A stretch of DNA of 64,000 nucleotides. It comes from Megaustenia siamemsis (lineage: Eukaryota > Mollusca > Gastropoda > Stylommatophora > Ariophantidae). This document shows, one piece after another, positions 9,700-22,310 of this stretch. Below the pieces are notes generated by a model. It was given only the letters and a program-made list of their open reading frames with translations. It was not told the DNA's origin and did not search any database. The DNA is taken from positions 14,252,126 through 14,316,125 of the forward strand of contig JAVIAB010000024.1 of assembly GCA_032433765.1 (NCBI GenBank), written 5' to 3'. Made by a program: the position numbers and the translations under genes. The first letter of the stretch is position 1. Each line of letters opens with the position of its first letter.

Positions 9700-11446
9700 A
9701 ATAATTATCAAGGAGAGATAGAAACTAGACTATCAAGGAGAGGTAGAAACTAGACTATCAAGGAGAGGTAGAAACTCGACTATCAAGGAGAGGTAGAAAC
9801 TCGACTATCAAGGAGAGGTAGAAACTCGACTATCAAGGAGAGATAGAAACTAGACTATCAAGGAGAGGTAGAAACTCGACTATCAAGGAGAGGTAGAAAC
9901 TCGACTATCAAGAAGAGATAGAAACTCGACTATCACGGAGAGATAGAACCTCGACTATCAAGGAGAGATAGAACATCGACTATCAAGAAGAGATACAACC
10001 TCGACTATCAAGGAGAGATAGAACCTCGACTATCAAGGAGAGATAGAACCTCGACTATCAAGGAGAGATAGAACATCGACTATCAAGGAGAGATAGAACA
10101 TCGACTATCAAGGAGAGATAGAACATCCACTATCAAGGAGAGATAGAACCTCGACTATCAAGGAGAGATAGAACATCGACTATCAAGGAGAGATAGAACC
10201 TCGACTATCAAGGAGAGATAGAAACTCTACTATAAAGGAGAGATATAACATCGACTATCAAGGAGAGATAGAAACTGTACTATCAAGGAGAGACAGAACC
10301 TCGACTATCAAGGAGAGATAGAACATAGACTATCAAGGAGAGATAGAACATGGACTATCAAGGAGAGATAGAAAATCGACTATCAAGGAGAGATAGAACA
10401 TCGACTATCAAGGAGAGATAGAAACTCTACTATCAATGAGAGATAGAAACTCTACTATCAAGGAGAGATAGAAACTCTACTATCAAGGAGAGATAGAACC
10501 TCGACTATCAAGGAGAGAGAGAACCTCGACTATCAAGGAGAGGTAGAACCTCGACTATGAAGGACAGATAGAAACTCAACTATCAAGGAGAGATAGAACC
10601 TCGACTGTCAAGGAGAGATAGAAACTCGACTGTCAAGGAGAGATAGAAACTCGACTGTCAAGGAGAGATAGAACCTCGACTATCAAGGAGAGATAGAACC
10701 TCGACTATCAAGGAGAGATAGAACCTCGACTGTCAAGGAGAGATAGAACCTCGACTATCAAGGAGAGGTAGAACCTCGACTATCAAGGACAGATAGAAAC
10801 TCGACTATCAAGGAGAGATAGAACCTCGACTGTCAAGGAGAGATAGAAACTAGACTATCAAGGAGAGGTAGAACCTCGACTATCAAGGAGAGATAGAACC
10901 TCGACTATCAAGGAGAGATAGAACATCGACTATCAAGGAGAGATACAACCTCGACCATCAAGGAGAGATAGAACCTTGACTATCAAGGAGAGATAGAACA
11001 TCGACTATCAAGGAGAGATAGAAACTCTACTATCAAGGAGAGATAGAACATCGACTATCAAGGAGAGATAGAAACTCGACTATCAAGGAGAGATACAAAC
11101 TCGACTATCAAGGAGAGATAGAAACTCGACTATCAAGGAGAAATACAACCTCGACCATCAAGGAGAGATAGAACCTCGACTATCAAGGAGAGATAGAACA
11201 TCGACTATCAAGGAGAGATAGAAACTCTACTATCAAGGAGAGATAGAACATCGACTATCAAGGAGAGATAGAAACTCGACTATCAAGGAGAGATAGAAAC
11301 TCGACTATCAAGGAGAGATAGAAACTCGACTATCAAGGAGAGATAGAAACTCGACTATCAAGGAGAGATAGAAACTAGACTATCAAGGAGAGATAGAACC
11401 TCGACTATCAAGGAGAGATAGAACCTCGACTATTAAGTAGAGATAG
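9700..11446. repeat. Minisatellite, 25-bp unit, about 70 copies
   Basis: Units carry CTATCAAGGAGAGATAGAA plus a variable hexamer (ACTCGA, CCTCGA or CATCGA). The period is a steady 25 bp. The plus strand is strongly purine-rich. The variant hexamers occur in local runs, a sign of unit-block duplication. Confidence 0.97.
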
Positions 11447-11511
11447 AACACTTTAAGTCAACGTGTATGTACCTTTAAGAGAGAAAATGTGCTATGTTTT
11501 AAACGGAGAAT

Positions 11512-14500
11512 GCACCCATAGAAGAGTATACTGTTAGAAAAATGTACTCATAGAAGAATGAACACTTAGAAGAATATACTTATAGAAGAATGTATCCATA
11601 GAGGAATATACTTATAGAAGAATGAACACTTAGAAGAATATACTATTAGAAAAGAATGTATCCATAGAGGAATATAATTACATAGAAGGATGCACCCATA
11701 GAAGAATGCACGTATAGAAAGATGCACCCATAGAAGAATGTATTTATAGAAGAATGCATCCATAGAAAAATGTATTTATAGAAGAATGCACCCATAGAAG
11801 AATGTATTTATAGAAGAATGCACCCATAGAAGAATGTATTTATAGAAGAATGCATCCATAGAAAAATGTATTTATAGAAGAATGCACCCATAGAAGAATG
11901 TATTTATAGAAGAATGCACCCATAGAAGAATGCACCCATAGAAGAATGTACTTATAGAAGAATGAACTTATAGAAGGATGAAACCATAGAAGAATGCACC
12001 CATAGAAGTATGTACTTATAGAAGAATGCACCCATAGAAGAATGACTTATAGAAGAATGCACCCATAGAAGAATGCACGTATAGAAAGATGCACCCATAG
12101 AAGAATGTATTTATAGAAGAATGCATCCATAGAAAAATGTATTTATAGAAGAATGCACCCATAGAAGAATGTATTTATAGAAGAATGCACCCATAGAAGA
12201 ATGCACCCATAGAAGAATGTACTTATAGAAGAATGAACTTATAGAAGGATGAAACCATAGAAGAATGCACCCATAGAAGTATGTATTATAGAAGAATGCA
12301 CCCATAGAAGAATTTACTTATATAAGAATGCACCCATAGAAGAATGACTTATAGAAGAATGCACCCATAGAAGAATGTACTTATAGAAGAATGCACCCAT
12401 AGAATAATGTACTTATAGAAGAATGCGCCTATAGAATAATGTACTTATAGAAGAATGCGCCTATAGAATAATGTACTTATAGAAAGATGCACCCATAGAA
12501 GAATGTACTTATAGAAGAATGCGCCCATAGAATAATGTACTTATAGAAGAATGCGCCCATAGAATAATGTACTTATAGAAGAATGCACCCATAGAAGAAT
12601 GTACTTATAGAATGATGCACCCATAGAAGAATGTATTTATAGAAAGATGCACCCATAGAAGAATGTACTTATAGAAGAATGCACCCATAGAAGAATGTAC
12701 TTATAGAAGAATGCACCCATAGAAGAATGTACTTATAGAAGAATGCACCCATAAAAGAATGTACTTATAGAAGAATGCACCCATATATGATCGTACTTAT
12801 AGAAGAATGCACCCATAGAAGAATGTACTTACAAAAGAGTGCACCCATATAAGAATGTACTTATAGATGAATGTACCCATATAAGAATGTACTTATCGAA
12901 GAATGTACCCATATAAGAATGTACTATAGAAGAGTGCACCCATATAAGAATGTACTTATATAAGAATGCACCCATATAAGAATGTACTTATAGAAGAATC
13001 CACCCATAGAAGAATGTACTTATATCAGAATGCACACATAGAAGAAGGTACTTAGAGAAGAATGCACCCATAGAATAAGGTACTTAGAGATGAATGCACC
13101 CATAGATGAAGGTACTTAGAGAAGGATGCACCCATAGAAGAATGTACTTAGAGAAGGATGCACCAATAGAAGAATGTACTTAGAGAAGGATGCGCCCACA
13201 GAATAAGGTACTCAGAGATGAATGCACCCATAGAATAAGGTACTTGGAGATGAATGCACCCATAGAAGAAGGTACTTAGAGATGAATGCACCCATAGAAT
13301 AAGATACTTAGAGATGAATGCACCCATAGAATAAGGTACTTAGAGATGGATGCACCCATAGAAGAAGGTACTTAGAGAAGAATGCGCCCATAGAATAAGG
13401 TACTTAGAGAAGAATGCACCCATAGGATAAGGTACTTAGAGATGAATGCACCCATAGAAGAAGGTACTTCGAGAAGGATGCACCCATAGAAGAAGGTACT
13501 TAGAGATGAATGCACCCATAGAATAAGATACTTAGAGATGAATGCACCCATAGAATAAGGTACTTAGAGATGAATGCACTCATAGAATAAGGTACTTAGA
13601 GAAGAATGCGCCCATAGAATAAGGTACTTAGAGAAGAATGCACCCATAGGATAAGGTACTTAGAGATGAATGCACCCATAGAAGAAGGTACTTCGAGAAG
13701 GATGCACCCATAGAAGAATGTACTTAGAGAAGGATGCACCCATAGAAGAATGTACTTAGAGAAGAATGCACCCATAGAAGAATGTACTTATAGAAGGATG
13801 CACCCATAGAAGAATGTATTTACCAAAGAGTGCACCCATATAAGAATGTACTTATAGAAGAATGTACCCATATAAGAATGTACTATAGAAGAGTGCACCC
13901 ATATAAGAATGTACTTATATAAGAATGCACCCATATAGGAATGTACTTATAGAAGAATCCACCCATAGAAGAATGTACTTATAGAAGAATCCACCCATAG
14001 AAGAATGTACTTATATAACAATGCACCCAAAGAAGAATATACTTAGAGAAGGATGCACCCATAGAAGAAGGTACTTAGAGAAGGATGCACCCATAGAAGA
14101 ATGTACTTAGAGAAGGATGCACCCATAGAAGAATGTACTTAGAGAAGGATGCACCCATAGAAGAATGTACTTAGAGAAGGATGCACCAATAGAAGAATGT
14201 ACTTAGAGAAGGATGCACCCATAGAATAAGGTACTTAGAGAAGAATGCACCCATAGAATAAGGTACTTAGAGATGAATGCACCCATAGAAGAAGGTACTT
14301 AGAGAAGGATGCACCCATAGAAGAATGTACTTAGAGAAGGATGCACCCATAGAAGAATGTACTTAGAGAAGGATGCACCCATAGAAGAATGTACTTAGAG
14401 AAGGATGCACCAATAGAAGAATGTACTTAGAGAAGGATGCACCCATAGAAGAATGTACTTAGAGAAGGATGCACCAATAGAAGAATGTACTTAGAGAAGG

Positions 14501-15440
14501 ATGCACCCATAGAATAAGGTACTTAGAGTGGAATGCACCCATAGAATAAGGTACTTAGAGATGAATGCACCCATAGAAGAAGGTACTTAGAGAAGGATGC
14601 ACCCATAGAAGAATGTACTTAGAGAAGGATGCACCCATAGAAGAATGTACTTAGAGAAGGATGCACCCATATAAGAATGTACTTAGAGAAGAATGCACCC
14701 ATAGGATAAGGTACTTAGAGAAGAATGCACCCATAGAAGAATGTACTTAGAGAAGAATGCACCCATAGAATAAGGTACTTAGAGAAGAATGCACCCATAG
14801 CATAAGGTACTTAGAGATGAATGCACCCATAGAAGAAGGTACTTAGAGAAGGATGCACCCATCGAAGAATGTACTTAGAGAAGGATGCACCCATAGAAGA
14901 ATGTACTTAGAGAAGAATGCACCCATAGAAGAATGTACTTAGAGAAGAATGCACCCATAGAAGAATGTACTTATAGAAGGATGCACCCATAGAAGAATGT
15001 ATTTACCAAAGAGTGCACCCATATAAGAATGTACTTATAGAAGAATGTACCCATATAAGAATGTACTATAGAGGAGTGCACCCATATAAGAATGTACTTA
15101 TATAAGAATGCACCCATATAAGAATGTACTTATAGAAGAATCCACCCATAGAAGAATGTACTTATATAACAATGCACCCAAGAAGAATGTACTTAGAGAA
15201 GGATGCACCCATAGAAGAAGGTACTTAGAGAAGGATGCACCCATAGAAGAATGTACTTAGAGAAGGATGCACCCATAGAAGAATGTACTTAGAGAAGGAT
15301 GCACCCATAGAAGAATGTACTTAGAGAAGGATGCACTAATAGAAGAATGTACTTAGAGAAGAATGCACACTTAGAAGAGTATATTTTTTAAAAGAAAATG
15401 TACGTTTAGAAAATGTTTTCTTCGAAAATTGTACTTTTAG
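11512..15440. repeat. Minisatellite, 32-bp dimer of 16-bp halves, about 3.9 kb
   Basis: The basic unit is ATAGAAGAATGCACCC followed by ATAGAAGAATGTACTT. Left and right sections differ: after about 13030 a derived form with AGAGAAGGATGCACCC dominates. A distinctive block, with GTATTTACCAAAGAGTGCAC or a near variant, recurs at about 12829, 13816 and 14998, giving an irregular higher-order period near 1.0-1.2 kb. Diverged units continue to about 15500. Confidence 0.97.
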
Positions 15441-15445
15441 AATAA

Positions 15446-16011
15446 CGTACGTATAGAAGAAGGTACTTTCAGAAGAATATATTTTTAGAACAATGCACTT
15501 TTAGCAGAATTCTCTACGTATTATCTTTCTTAAATGAGCAAATGAGTCAAGTGACTAAAATATATTTAATATACAGCTGTGATGTCAGAAGTGAAATGTT
15601 GAAAAAACATGACGTTGGCATCATAATTTATTTTGTTAAAATTCCGTCCTCTTGTACTTTACATTTTCGAAGGAAAGCAAAGTGCTCTTGTCCTTGCATT
15701 AGCGAGGATTGCTTTAAACATTGTAATTTGTGTTTAAAAGGAAAACAAACAAACAAACTGTATTTGCGACATTTTCCCATTACTGAGATCCGCCGGGGCG
15801 GGAGATTATAGGAATGGAGAACAACAGCCGTTTGTCAAGTGAAGTTTGCCGCGAGGTTTTCGGGTATAAATTTGTATTTCACTCCCGATAGAAAAATACT
15901 TTTGACCCTATTAGGCTTCGACCCTGCTTTATCCTGGTTTGGGGCTGAACAAGTTCACGATTTGGCCACCCGCTCTCTTTAATTTGTGTTTTAAGAAAAA
16001 AAAAATAACTC
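15446..16011. other. Unique sequence, no gene recognised
   Basis: An 89-codon frame from 15542 has no recognisable motif and no neighbouring exon signal, so I do not call it. The part from about 15810 to 15990 is of moderate GC and non-repetitive. Confidence 0.4.

Positions 16012-16038
<27 letters not shown>
16012..16038. repeat. (AT)n microsatellite
   Basis: Short AT run next to the tail of an inverted SINE1. Confidence 0.95.
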
Positions 16039-16039
<1 letters not shown>

Positions 16040-16042
<3 letters not shown>

Positions 16043-16266
16043 AAGTACCCCCCGTCACGCCAAGTGGCGTATAGGGAGTATGGTGTTAGTTACCATACAT
16101 TTTACAGACTTTCGGCACATGATTTCTGGGGTAATGTGGTCGGTATTACGCCTGTGCTGCTTTACTTTCCCAGAAAAAAATCCGGTACCCATTAAAGGCT
16201 GGGTGAACCCGGAAGCCGTCGTTTTGGATCGAAACCTACCCCTTGTTCTTTGTAGTCCAGTTCACT
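16040..16266 (-). mobile_element. SINE1 copy 2, head truncated
   Basis: Minus strand. The tail palindrome ACGCCAAGTGGCGT comes first, then the body (CTTTCCCAGAAAAAAATCCG) and the B-box side. The A-box end of the tRNA-like head is replaced after CAGTTCACTAA by another repeat. Confidence 0.85.
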
Positions 16267-16345
16267 AAATGCCCGAAACACTTGCTCGACGGGTACTCTT
16301 CTGATGATCAGATTGCCTCCTGCTGCTAAGCTCTGTACAAACAGC
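16267..16345. repeat. Interspersed repeat N, short piece (N1)
   Basis: Shares GATCAGATTGCCTCCTGCTG (with small changes) and flanking words with the sequence ending at 54.73 kb. Read on the minus strand it has a tRNA-like look (CTTAGCAGCAGG), so it may be another SINE head. Function and class unknown. Confidence 0.45.
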
Positions 16346-16529
16346 TTCCTTCTACTTCTATCTATCGGAATCTCTTCGCGCTGTATCCCCTTGTTAATTT
16401 CGTATTATGCTAGAATGATATTACTTTGTTTCCAGAATCATCGCTTAAAAAAGAGAATAGGGCAACGATCAGATGATGTTTGCTGATTTTAACATCAGAA
16501 GTTGATCTTGAGTTGGTTACCATTTTCAG

Positions 16530-17480
16530 ACCCAAAAAAAGATGATTTCAAGACTTCAAAGAGATCTTGAACATGACAACATAAAAAGTGGAAGATCTGG
16601 CTAGAGACAGAGATTATTTCAGACGGGCTGTGGTGAATGCAACGTTCTGTGGGAGATCTGGCTAGAGACAGAGATTATTTCAGACGAGCTGTGGTGAATG
16701 CAACGTTCTGTGGGAGATCTGGCTAGAGACAGAGATTATTTCAGACGGGCTGTGGTGAATGCAACGTTCTGTGGGAGATCTGGCTAGAGAGAGAGATTAT
16801 TTCAGACGGGCTGTGGTGAATGCAACATTCTGTGTGAGACCTGGCTAAAGACAGAGCTTATTTCAGACGGGCTGTGGTGAATGCAACGTTCTGTGGGAGG
16901 TCTGGCTAGAGACAGAGATGATTTCAGACGGGCTGTGGTGAATGCAACGTACTGTGGGAGATCTGGCTAGAGACAGAGATTATTTCAGACGGGCTGTGGT
17001 GAATGCAACATCCTGTGGGAGATCTGGCTAGAGAGAGAGATTATTTCAGACGGGCTGTGGTGAATGCAACATCCTGTGGGAGATCTGGCTAGAGAGAGAG
17101 ATTATTTCAGACGGGCTGTGGTGAATGCAACATCCTGTGGGAGATTTGGCTAGAGACTGAGATTCTTTCAGACGGGCTGTGGTGAATGCAACGTTCTGTG
17201 GGAGATCTGCCTAGAGACAGAGATTCTTTCAGACGGGCTGTGGTGAATGCAACATTCTGTGTGAGACCTGGCTAGAGACAGATTATTTCAGACGGGCTGG
17301 GGTGAATGCAACATCCTGTGGGAGATTTGGCTAGAGACAGAGATTCTTTCAGACGGGCTGTGGTGAATGCAACGTTCTGTGGGAGATCTGGCAAGAGACT
17401 GAGATTCTTTCAGACGGGCTGTGGTGAATGCAACGTTCTGTGGGAGATCTGGCTAGAGACTGAGATTCTTTCACACAACC
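16530..17480 (+). mobile_element. LINE family K 3' end amplified into a 61-bp array (K1)
   Basis: The start reads family K coding sequence (a WFQD-like block, then VEDLARDRDYFRRAVVNATF). The last block, LARDRDYFRRAVVNATFCG, is then repeated about 14 times in tandem with a 61-bp period. Copies differ by small changes such as AGACTGAGATTC for AGACAGAGATTA. Because 61 is not a multiple of three, the frame changes at each unit, so this is DNA amplification and not protein repeat evolution. Confidence 0.85.
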
Positions 17481-17665
17481 TGTACCCCAACTTTGGGCAA
17501 CTAATAGCATACTAAGATGCTGGAATCCAGATCAATAAAGAAAAATAACATCTACCGAGATGAAGTATGTTAGATGAATGACCGTAAATAATCTGATTGA
17601 TAAGATCAGAAAGGAAAAACTGATTTTAAAAAAGTCAGGAATAATTCCCGTCACAGAGTACATAA

Positions 17666-18002
17666 GGGAGCCGCTATAGCTCGGTGGTGAGTGAACTGGA
17701 CTACATAGGACAAGAGGTAGGGTTAGATCCCAACCGACGGCAACCGGTTCACCCAGCCCTAAATGGGTACCGGATTTTTTTTTCTGGGAAAGTAAAGCGG
17801 CACGGGCGTAATACCGACCACATTACCCCAAAAATCATATGCCGAATGTCTGTAAAATGTATGGTCACTAACACCATATTCCCTATACGTCACTTGGCGT
17901 GGCGGGTCACTAACACCATATTCCCTATACGCCACTTGGCGTGGCGGGTCACTAACACCATATTCCCTATACGCCACTTGGCGTGGCGGGTACTTTACTC
18001 TT
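17666..18002 (+). mobile_element. SINE1 copy 3 with triplicated 3' segment
   Basis: Well-preserved head (TATAGCTCGGTGGTGAGTG and a near-consensus B box) and body. The 42-bp segment from GTCACTAACACC to the palindrome occurs three times in tandem at 17864-17989 before a GTACTTTACT end. Other SINE1 copies here have it once. No clear target duplication. Confidence 0.9.
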
Positions 18003-18179
18003 ACAAAGAAATAGAAGATATTATCCTTTGGTCACGTGATAAAAGAAACAATATAAAAACACAACACACTGCGCTTTTTAAAAAAAAATTATGAGAACAC
18101 CAGACTCAAAGGTCGACCGTGAAAAAAAATGGATTGATGTAATATTAGAAATTCTTGGAAACATTAAAAAAACCAAAAA

Positions 18180-18460
18180 TAAAAACAGCACTACTAAACA
18201 CAAATCAAATAAGAAAATTATATTTTGGGGACATGTTCAAAGACACAGTAGCCTATCAAAAGTAATCTTGGAAGGGAAAATACAAGGTAAAAGGTGCAGA
18301 GACAGACCAGACTAACATGGTGAGTAACATTAAAATATGGACAAGTCAAACCTATGACAACCTACACTATCAAAACATGAAAAAGTGCGGAATGGCGTCC
18401 CGTGGTAGCTAATCTTCGATCCGGAGGCGGCACTCAGTTAATGAATGAATGAATGAACGA
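18180..18460 (+). mobile_element. LINE family B 3' end (B3) nested in LINE A
   Basis: Starts within the LLNTIQTRQ-equivalent region and runs through FWGHVQRHSSLSKVILEGK and the RAEWRSMVANLRC-equivalent ending to an AATGAATGAATG tail. Family A sequence lies on both sides in the same order as in intact A copies. Confidence 0.75.
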
Positions 18461-18611
18461 GAAACGTAACATCAGTAAACGTAACAGCATGTAACAACCG
18501 TTAACAGGAAACGTAACAGTAGGCCAACAGAAGCCCAAAAAACGGCAAATTTACCTCTCGTTGCTGAAAGGCAAATTAGGAAGGAAAGAAGAAAGAAAAA
18601 AGACGACAGAG

Positions 18612-19425
18612 AAAAAGAAGTACTTAAACAATCAACGACTATTACAGTCATGTCAACAATTATTTAAAAGTGCTAAAACACAAATGCTAAGACATCCAAG
18701 CATTTCTATAGCAACTAAACAACAAATGATAAATAGCATTTTCATACCAACTTTGTGCTATGGATGTTAGACATTGACCCTTTCTGAATCACATTTAAGA
18801 AAGATCACTACATGTGAGATGCGATGCTTGAGAAAAGTAACAAACAACACAAGACGAGATAGAATACCAAATGAAACCATAAGAAAAATGGTAGGAACAA
18901 AACCCTGCCACAACAACTTAAATGGTTTGGCCACCTGGTCAGAATGAATCCTCACCAATCACCATCAAGTATGTTCTTCTAGAGAATGCATGGAAAAAGA
19001 CCAAGAGGAAGACCCAGAAGAAGATGGATAGATGCAGTGACAGAGACATGTAACGACAAATGAAAATCACTAATTCAGACAGTTCGAGCAGCTCAAGAAC
19101 GACAAATGATATAAACCACGACGCCTTTTAGGTATCAGTGAAAAGAGAAAAGTAGAAGATGGATAGATGCAGTGACAGAGACATGTAACAACAAAGGAAA
19201 ATCACTAATTCAGACAGTTCGAGCAGCTCAAGAACGACAAATGATATAACCACGACACCTTTTAGGTATCAGTGAAAAGAGAAAAGTAGAAGATGGATAG
19301 ATGCAGTGACAGAGACATGTAACAACAAAGGAAAATCACTAATTCAGACAGTTCGAGCAGCTCAAGAACGACAAATGACATAACCACGACACCTTTTAGG
19401 TATCAGTGACAAGAGAAAAGAAGAA
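18612..19425 (+). mobile_element. LINE family C 3' end with terminal triplication (C1)
   Basis: Encodes, with breaks, SIFIPTLCYGC, EMRCLRKVTNNTRRDRIPNE, KWFGHLVRMNPHQSP, then RRRWIDAVTETCN and AAQERQMI with stop, and a TTTTAGGTATCAGTG 3' UTR. The final 135 bp, from AGAAGATGGATAGATGCAGT on, occurs three times in direct succession. A second family C copy at 60.2 kb has it once. Confidence 0.82.
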
Positions 19426-19429
19426 AGAA

Positions 19430-19854
19430 GAAGCTAAAACACATGGACAGCTATAAACTAGAAATGTACAAAAAAAAAAAAAAAATAATAATACCTTACA
19501 AAAATCATAGTAAAATGCCAATTTGATAAAAAAAAAACGTCATTTGTCTCTGGACGTTCTTTAATTATATGCACGTTCAACGACCAACATTAACAGCCTC
19601 AATTAAAGACAGGAGTAGAGTCACGGATACCATCAAAATGAGTTGATCAATTAGGCGTGGAGACGTGACGTAATTGTTTGATTGCAGTAATTGTTAGCGG
19701 AGCTGTAGTTTTAATTTGTTCCGCTTGAGGAGAAGGTGTATGTTTCACACACAGCACACAATTGGGACATCCCACACACGAGATTAATCACACACGAGAT
19801 TAACATCCACTCGGAAGATCTTGAGATCACTCACGTAAGATTTAGAGATTATAA
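19430..19854. other. Spacer with A-runs
   Basis: Contains A15 and A9 runs and no recognisable gene. The right end leads into the 39-bp array. Confidence 0.4.
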
Positions 19855-20010
19855 GTACATGATATAGAGGTTCCATGCACAAGAATTAGAGATTACAAGA
19901 TATAAAAGGTTCCATGCACAAGATTTCGAGATTACAAGATATAAAAGGTTCCGTGCACAAGATTTAGAGATTACAAGATATAAAAGGTTCCATGCACAAG
20001 ATTTAGAGAT
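19855..20010. repeat. Minisatellite, 39-bp unit, four copies
   Basis: Unit core GATATAAAAGGTTCCATGCA, period 39 bp. It shares the words TTTAGAGAT and TGCACAAG with the following 28-bp array, which may be derived from it. Confidence 0.9.
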
Positions 20011-22310
20011 CCTTCACACACACATTTCATTTAGAGATCTCTTGTACAACCATTTCGTTTAGAGATCCCTTGTGCAACCATTTTGTTTAGAGATCCCTTG
20101 TGCAACCTCCTCATTTAGAGATCCCTTGTGCAACCACCTCATTTAGAGATCCCTTTAACACCATCTCATTTACAGATCCCTTATGTAACCACCTCATTTA
20201 GTCATCCCTTGTGCAACCACCTCATTTAGAGATCCCTTTAACACCATCTCATTTACAGATCCCTTGTGCAACAATCTCATTTAGTGATCCCTTGTGCAAC
20301 AATCTAATTTAGTGATCCCTTGTACAACAATCTCATTTACAGATCCCTTGTGCAACAATCTCATTTACAGATCCCTTGAGCGACAATCTCATTTACAGAT
20401 CCCTTGTGCAACAATCTCATTTAGTGATCCCTTGTGCAACAATCAATCTCATGTAGAAATCCTTCCCACACACATTTCATTTAGAGATCCCTTGTGCAAC
20501 AATCTCATTGAGAGATCCCTTGTGCAACAATCTCATTTAGTGATCCCTTGTGCAACCACCTCATTTAGTGATCCCTTGTGCAACAATCTCATTTAGTGAT
20601 CCCTTGTGCAACAATCTCATTTAGTCATCCCTTGTAAAACCATCTCATTTAGAGATCCTTTGTGCAACCACCTCATTTAGTGATCCCTTGTGCAACAATC
20701 TCATTTAGTCATCCCTTGTGCAACAATCTCATTTAGTGATCCCTTGTGCAACAATCTAATTTAGTGATCCCTTGTACAACAATCTCATTTACAGATCCTT
20801 TGTGCAACCACCTCATTTAGTGATCCCTTGTGCAACCACCTCATTTAGTGATCCCTTGTGCAACAATCTCATTTAGTGATCCCTTGTGCAACCACCTCAT
20901 TTAGTGATCCCTTGTGCAACCACCTCATTTAGTGATCCCTTGTGCAACAATCTCATTTAGAGATCCCTTGTGCAACCACCTCATTTAGTGATCCCTTGTA
21001 CAACCACCTCATTTAGTGATCCCTTGTGCAACCACCTCATTTAGTGATCCCTTGTGCAACAATCTCATTTATTCATCCCTTGTAAAACCATCTCATTTAG
21101 AGATCCCTTGTGCAACCACCTCATTTAGTGATCCCTTGTGCAACAATCTCATTTAGTCATCCATTGTACATCCATTTCATTTAGAGATCCCTTGTGCAAC
21201 CACCTTATTTAGCGATCCCTTGTGCAAAAATCTCATTTAGTCATCCCTTGTACATCCATCTCATTTAGAGATCCCTTGTGCAACCACCTCATTTAGTGAT
21301 CCCTTGTACAACCACCTCATTTAGTCATCCCTTGTGCAACAATCTCATTTAGTCATCCCTTGTAAAACCATCTCATTTAGAGATCCCTTGTGCAACCACC
21401 TCATTTAGAGATCCCTTGTGCAAAAATCTCATTTAGTCATCCCTTGTAAAACCACCTCATTTAGTCATCCCTTGTGCAACCACCTCATTTAGTGATCCCT
21501 TGTACAACCACCTCATTTAGTCATCCCTTGTGCAAAAATCTCATTTAGTCATCCCTTGTACAACCATCTCATTTAGTCATCCCTTGTACAACCATCTCAT
21601 TTAGTCATCCCTTGTGCAACAATCTCATTTAGTCATCCCTTGTGCAACAATCTCATTTAGTCATCCCTTGTGCAACAATCTCATTTAGTCATCCCTTGTA
21701 CAACCATCTCATTTAGTCATCCCTTGTAAAACCACCTCATTTAGTGATCCCTTGTGCAACAATCTCATTTAGTGATCCCTTGTGCAACAATCTCATTTAG
21801 TGATCCCTTGTGCAACAATCTCATTTAGTCATCCCTTGTGCAACAATCTCATTTAGTCATCCCTTGTGCAACAATCTCATTTAGTGATCCCTTGTAAAAC
21901 CATCTCATTTAGAGATCCCTTGTGCAACCACCTCATTTAGTCATCCCTTGTACAACCACCTCATTTAGTCATCCCTTGTACAACCATCTCATTTAGTCAT
22001 CGCTTGTAAAACCACCTCATTTAGTGATCCCTTGTGCAACAATCTCATTTAGTGATCCCTTGTGCAACAATCTCATTTAGTGATCCCTTGTGCAACAATC
22101 TCATTTAGTGATCCCTTGTGCAACAATCTCATTTAGTCATCCCTTGTGCAACAATCTCATTTAGTGATCCCTTGTAAAACCATCTCATTTAGAGATCCCT
22201 TGTGCAACCATCTCATTAAGTGATCCCTTGTGCAACAATCTCATTTAGTCATCCCTTGTACAACCACCGCATTTAGTGATCGCTTGTGCAAGCATCTCAT
22301 TTAGAGATCG
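20011..22310. repeat. Minisatellite, 28-bp unit, about 82 copies
   Basis: Core CATTTAGTGATCCCTTGTGC, with a variable trinucleotide before ATC (GTG, GTC or GAG) and a variable AACAATCT or AACCACCT joint. Long runs of the same variant order repeat at a distance of exactly 280 bp (for example 21701 and 21981, 21891 and 22171), so ten-unit blocks were duplicated. Confidence 0.97.

Larger units (their letters stand above)
17517..18600 (+). mobile_element. LINE family A fragment interrupted by SINE1 and LINE B (A2)
   Basis: Family A pieces in order: an IRKNNLYGDEM-like piece to the region before KQIKWF (17517-17665), then the NENTRPKGRP to GNI region (about 18003-18178), then the TLKGR ending with an AGGAAGGAAAGAAGAAAG tail (about 18480-18600). 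A SINE1 separates the first two and a family B end separates the last two, so this copy records two later insertions. Confidence 0.75.

Noticed and set aside
9700..15440. Regular repeats suggestive of a CRISPR array
   Set aside because: Repeats are contiguous with no unique spacers, the DNA is eukaryotic in style and no cas genes exist. The same holds for the other arrays.
15542..15811. An 89-codon frame with several cysteines
   Set aside because: No recognisable motif, no homologous second copy in the window and a length expected by chance.
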